From: Pseudarthrobacter siccitolerans
Lineage (GTDB): Bacteria > Actinomycetota > Actinomycetes > Actinomycetales > Micrococcaceae
NCBI RefSeq assembly: GCF_030823375.1
Contig: NZ_JAUSXB010000001.1
Span: 3,348,001 to 3,412,000 of the forward strand
Direction of reading: 5' to 3'
DNA length: 64,000 nucleotides
The translations under genes and the position numbers were made by a program. The notes beneath the pieces were generated by a model, which was not told the DNA's origin, searched no databases, and saw nothing but the letters and a program-made list of their open reading frames with translations. Each line of letters opens with the position of its first letter. Within the stretch, counting starts at the first letter, position 1. Shown here piece by piece: positions 62,335 to 64,000 of this stretch.

Positions 62335-62688
62335 ATGGCCGGAAAGTTCGAAGCGTTTGTTGACCAGGATTCTTTTTTCAGGTTCCGCCTCCTTGCCCCG
62401 GACGGCACCATCATGGCCGTCTCCGGCCCCTTTGACAGCAAATCCTCCCTCGCAGCCGGCATCACCGCCGTCAGGGAGTGCGCAGGAACGGGACTCGTGA
62501 CCGATCTCTGCCCCGCGGGTACGGCGGCGCGTCAGGCACCTGCTGCAGTTCCGGCGTCGGCCGCTGCAACCGTCCAGGATGACTGTGACGACCGGCGCGT
62601 ACCCGCCAGCACACACACTTCCAGCCTTTCCCCCGGGCCGCGGCGGCAGGGAAGCCGGCCACGCTGGATCACCGCAGCCGCCCGCTGA
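62335..62688 (+). CDS. YegP-like DUF1508 protein
   Basis: 117 aa; ATG 62335 with AAGGA upstream. The first 55 residues (GKFEAFVDQDSFFRFRLLAPDG, FDSKSSLAAGITAVRECA) form one DUF1508 repeat as in YegP, where two are usual. The remainder is low-complexity Ala, Pro, Ser and Thr. Function unknown. Confidence 0.8.
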   Translation: MAGKFEAFVDQDSFFRFRLLAPDGTIMAVSGPFDSKSSLAAGITAVRECAGTGLVTDLCPAGTAARQAPAAVPASAAATVQDDCDDRRVPASTHTSSLSPGPRRQGSRPRWITAAAR

Positions 62689-62769
62689 ACCGGGCCGCGA
62701 AAATTCCTTAAAAGTTTTTGGGCCTGGGCGTAACCCTTAGGGTGCCCCGGGCGATTACCTTTATGTAGC

Positions 62770-62820
62770 GCCGGTCTGGAACTTGTCCCCCATCACGTTC
62801 CAGGCCGGCTCTTTCACTTT
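62770..62820 (+). terminator. Hairpin upstream of the sigma-factor gene
   Basis: GCCGGTCTGGAAC (62770-62782) and GTTCCAGGCCGGC (62797-62809) form a 13-bp stem with one G-U and a 14-base loop, followed by TCTTTCACTTT. Probable terminator of the DUF1508 transcript, about 80 bases after its stop. Confidence 0.75.
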
Positions 62821-62895
62821 CGGGCGGAAAGGCATGTGCTGCTGCAGCATCGCGTGGCGCATCCGGACAGTGGTTACCGAGGGGTAAAGTGATCC

Positions 62896-62936
62896 CGGGA
62901 AAAGGCACTTCCGAGGTTCGGATCCTGCCTCTCCCG
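62896..62936 (+). promoter_or_regulatory. Stem-loop in the leader of the sigma-factor gene
   Basis: CGGGAAAAGGCA (62896-62907) pairs with TGCCTCTCCCG (62926-62936) with one bulge and one mismatch; inside, TCCGA-GGT-TCGGA forms a second 5-bp stem. The 3' half also looks like a tRNA T-arm plus acceptor end (TTCGGAT ... CCCGCCA), but no matching 5' half is found. Confidence 0.5.
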
Positions 62937-62972
62937 CCAAACAGCCTCTCTTTGACTGAAAGCACTACGTCC

Positions 62973-63524
62973 GTGACTGATGCACTGACAGGCCTGGCCC
63001 CGGGGGACCAGGCCACCGGGTCTTCCGGTTTCAGCGCGGTGTACCGGACGTATGCATCACAGGTCCTGGGATATTTCACCGCCCGGGGCGTCGAGGATCC
63101 GGAGGCGGCAATGCAGGAAGTGTTCCTGTCCGTCCTGCCGCGGCTTGGCACCATCCATGGCGGTCCCGCCGGGCTCCGGACGTTCATCTTCTCCGTGGCC
63201 CACGCCCGCATGGTGGATGACCAGCGGCGCCAGAGCCGCACGCCCGCGAAGCTGCCGTTCGAGCCCGGGCTGGACCAGCGGGAAGATCCGTCGGCCGAGG
63301 CGGAAGCGCTGGAACGCATATCCCCGCAGGAGGTCCTGGATCTGCTGGACGGGTTGCCCCGGGACCAGCGCGAGGTCCTGGCACTGCGCCTCGTGGCCGG
63401 ACTCACGGTGGAGCAGTCAGCTGATGCCATGGGAAAGAGCTCCGGTGCGGTGAAGCAGTTGCAGCGGCGGGCGCTGGGTAAGCTCCGGGAACTTTCGGCC
63501 GTGAAGGAGTACCTGAGCTCATGA
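62973..63524 (+). CDS. Sigma-70 family (ECF-like) RNA polymerase sigma factor
   Basis: 183 aa from GTG 62973; the frame is open to GTG 62889, but that segment (SEVRILPLPP) looks like translated leader. Region 2 (YASQVLGYFTARGVEDPEAAMQEVF, RTFIFSVAHARMVDDQRR; about 25-85) and region 4 (QREVLALRLVAGLTVEQSADAM, SSGAVKQLQRRALGKLREL; about 125-175) are present, as in ECF sigma factors. Overlaps the following gene by ATGA. Probable stress- or envelope-responsive factor. Confidence 0.87.
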   Translation: MTDALTGLAPGDQATGSSGFSAVYRTYASQVLGYFTARGVEDPEAAMQEVFLSVLPRLGTIHGGPAGLRTFIFSVAHARMVDDQRRQSRTPAKLPFEPGLDQREDPSAEAEALERISPQEVLDLLDGLPRDQREVLALRLVAGLTVEQSADAMGKSSGAVKQLQRRALGKLRELSAVKEYLSS

Positions 63525-64000
63525 CACCGCAAACTGATGTGTTGCCGGTCCTCGTGGAGGACATGCTCCTCGACGCCGGATTCGGGCAGGACGCCGTACT
63601 CCGGGACACCCTCCTTGCGCTGGGGTCCCTCGCCAACCTGGCTGCCCCGCAGCCCGGCCCTGAGCTGGCGGCTCTGTTGTCCCGGCCGGCAGGCCAGCTG
63701 GAACGCCGCCGGCGGGTCCTCCAGCGGAGGACTACGGCCCTGGGCCTCGCCATCATTGCCGGTATGGGACTGGGCGTCACCGGGGTGGCCGCGAGCTCCA
63801 CCGGACATGGGGATTCCACTGGTCTCTCCGTCCAGCATCTGCTTCAGGACTGGACCCCGTCCTGGAGCATCGCCCCAGCGGCGTCGCCCCCTGTGGCGCA
63901 GGAGCCGGCGCCTTCTGCCGGACCGGCGAGGGAACCGGCAGTGGCGTCAGCCGAAGCCGTTGCCGGGCATACTGGCGGCATGGCGGAACTTCCTGCACCC
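63521..64000 (+). CDS. Probable anti-sigma membrane protein (3' end outside window)
   Basis: At least 160 aa, start ATG 63521 overlapping the sigma-factor stop by ATGA. An N-terminal helical domain (about 1-65) is followed by basic residues ERRRRVLQRR, one membrane helix (TTALGLAIIAGMGLGVTGVAA) and a Pro-Ala-rich outer segment. No HxxxCxxC zinc motif is seen. Gene order and membrane topology suggest it holds the sigma factor at the membrane; this is inference from context. Confidence 0.7.
   Translation, partial: MTPQTDVLPVLVEDMLLDAGFGQDAVLRDTLLALGSLANLAAPQPGPELAALLSRPAGQLERRRRVLQRRTTALGLAIIAGMGLGVTGVAASSTGHGDSTGLSVQHLLQDWTPSWSIAPAASPPVAQEPAPSAGPAREPAVASAEAVAGHTGGMAELPAP

Overview
The window is GC-rich chromosomal DNA from a high-GC Gram-positive bacterium. 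Gene content and order (Asp23/AmaP/DUF6286 alkaline-shock cluster, DUF3151, SCP2-type thiolase next to an IclR-controlled CoA-transferase, valine-degradation genes, abundant GTG starts and 4-bp ATGA/GTGA overlaps) point to Micrococcaceae, most likely Arthrobacter or Pseudarthrobacter. I see no transposase, integrase, phage gene or CRISPR array; this looks like core chromosome. Two genes run off the edges: a sensor kinase on the left and a probable anti-sigma protein on the right.

Layout. 1-7.2 kb: DcuS/CitA-type two-component system, formimidoylglutamase, Na+(K+)/H+ antiporter, AzgA-type purine permease, CopC protein, small FAD-binding protein. 7.2-11.5 kb: tandem-Usp protein and a 924-aa phosphotransferase with the domain order of rifampin phosphotransferases rather than of PEP synthase. 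11.6-14.9 kb: exported LolA-like protein coupled to an ABC-2 ATPase and permease; two of the three genes carry 15-bp in-frame tandem repeats. 14.9-20.3 kb (minus strand): NlpC/P60 hydrolase, CDF transporter, zincin, EamA exporter, PHP-domain protein. 20.4-20.8 kb: tRNA-Glu, tRNA-Asp and tRNA-Phe with a terminator. 21.3-23.6 kb: five overlapping genes of an Asp23/AmaP envelope cluster. 23.6-30.2 kb: alpha-glucosidase divergent from an alpha-glucoside ABC importer, a LacI regulator, and a LacI-type operator in the divergent gap. 30.2-36.5 kb: an unrecognised protein, exonuclease III, and a valine-degradation operon (mmsA, 3-hydroxyisobutyryl-CoA hydrolase, mmsB, enoyl-CoA hydratase). 36.6-41.9 kb: DedA, MarR/acyl-CoA dehydrogenase pair, SDR, TipA-like MerR regulator, small membrane protein, cold-shock protein. 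42-44.7 kb: NarL-type two-component system divergent from a secreted HbpS/GlcG protein, resembling the HbpS-SenS-SenR haem/redox sensing system of Streptomyces. 44.7-49.2 kb: frameshifted ankyrin lipoprotein, thiolase plus CoA-transferase operon and divergent IclR regulator. 49.3-64 kb: nadE, pyrE, GAF-ANTAR and STAS-like proteins, hydrolases, TrmH-type methyltransferase, class II aldolase, DUF3151, a MetE-like methyltransferase preceded by a SAM-I (S-box) riboswitch, an M14 peptidase, purA, a YegP-like protein, and a sigma factor/anti-sigma pair.

Regulatory structure is the most rewarding layer. It includes the SAM-I aptamer at 59029-59128 (minus), a MerR promoter with a 19-bp spacer at 41093-41123 that appears to give a leaderless mRNA, a LacI operator at 25415-25428, paired IclR operators at 48255-48271 and 48375-48391, and CCTTTTGG boxes 21 bp apart in front of the HbpS-like gene. 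Large palindromes fill three convergent gaps. Two of them (45488-45577 and 49203-49284) share a conserved core and form a repeat family; a third (56817-56864) is a perfect 48-bp palindrome.
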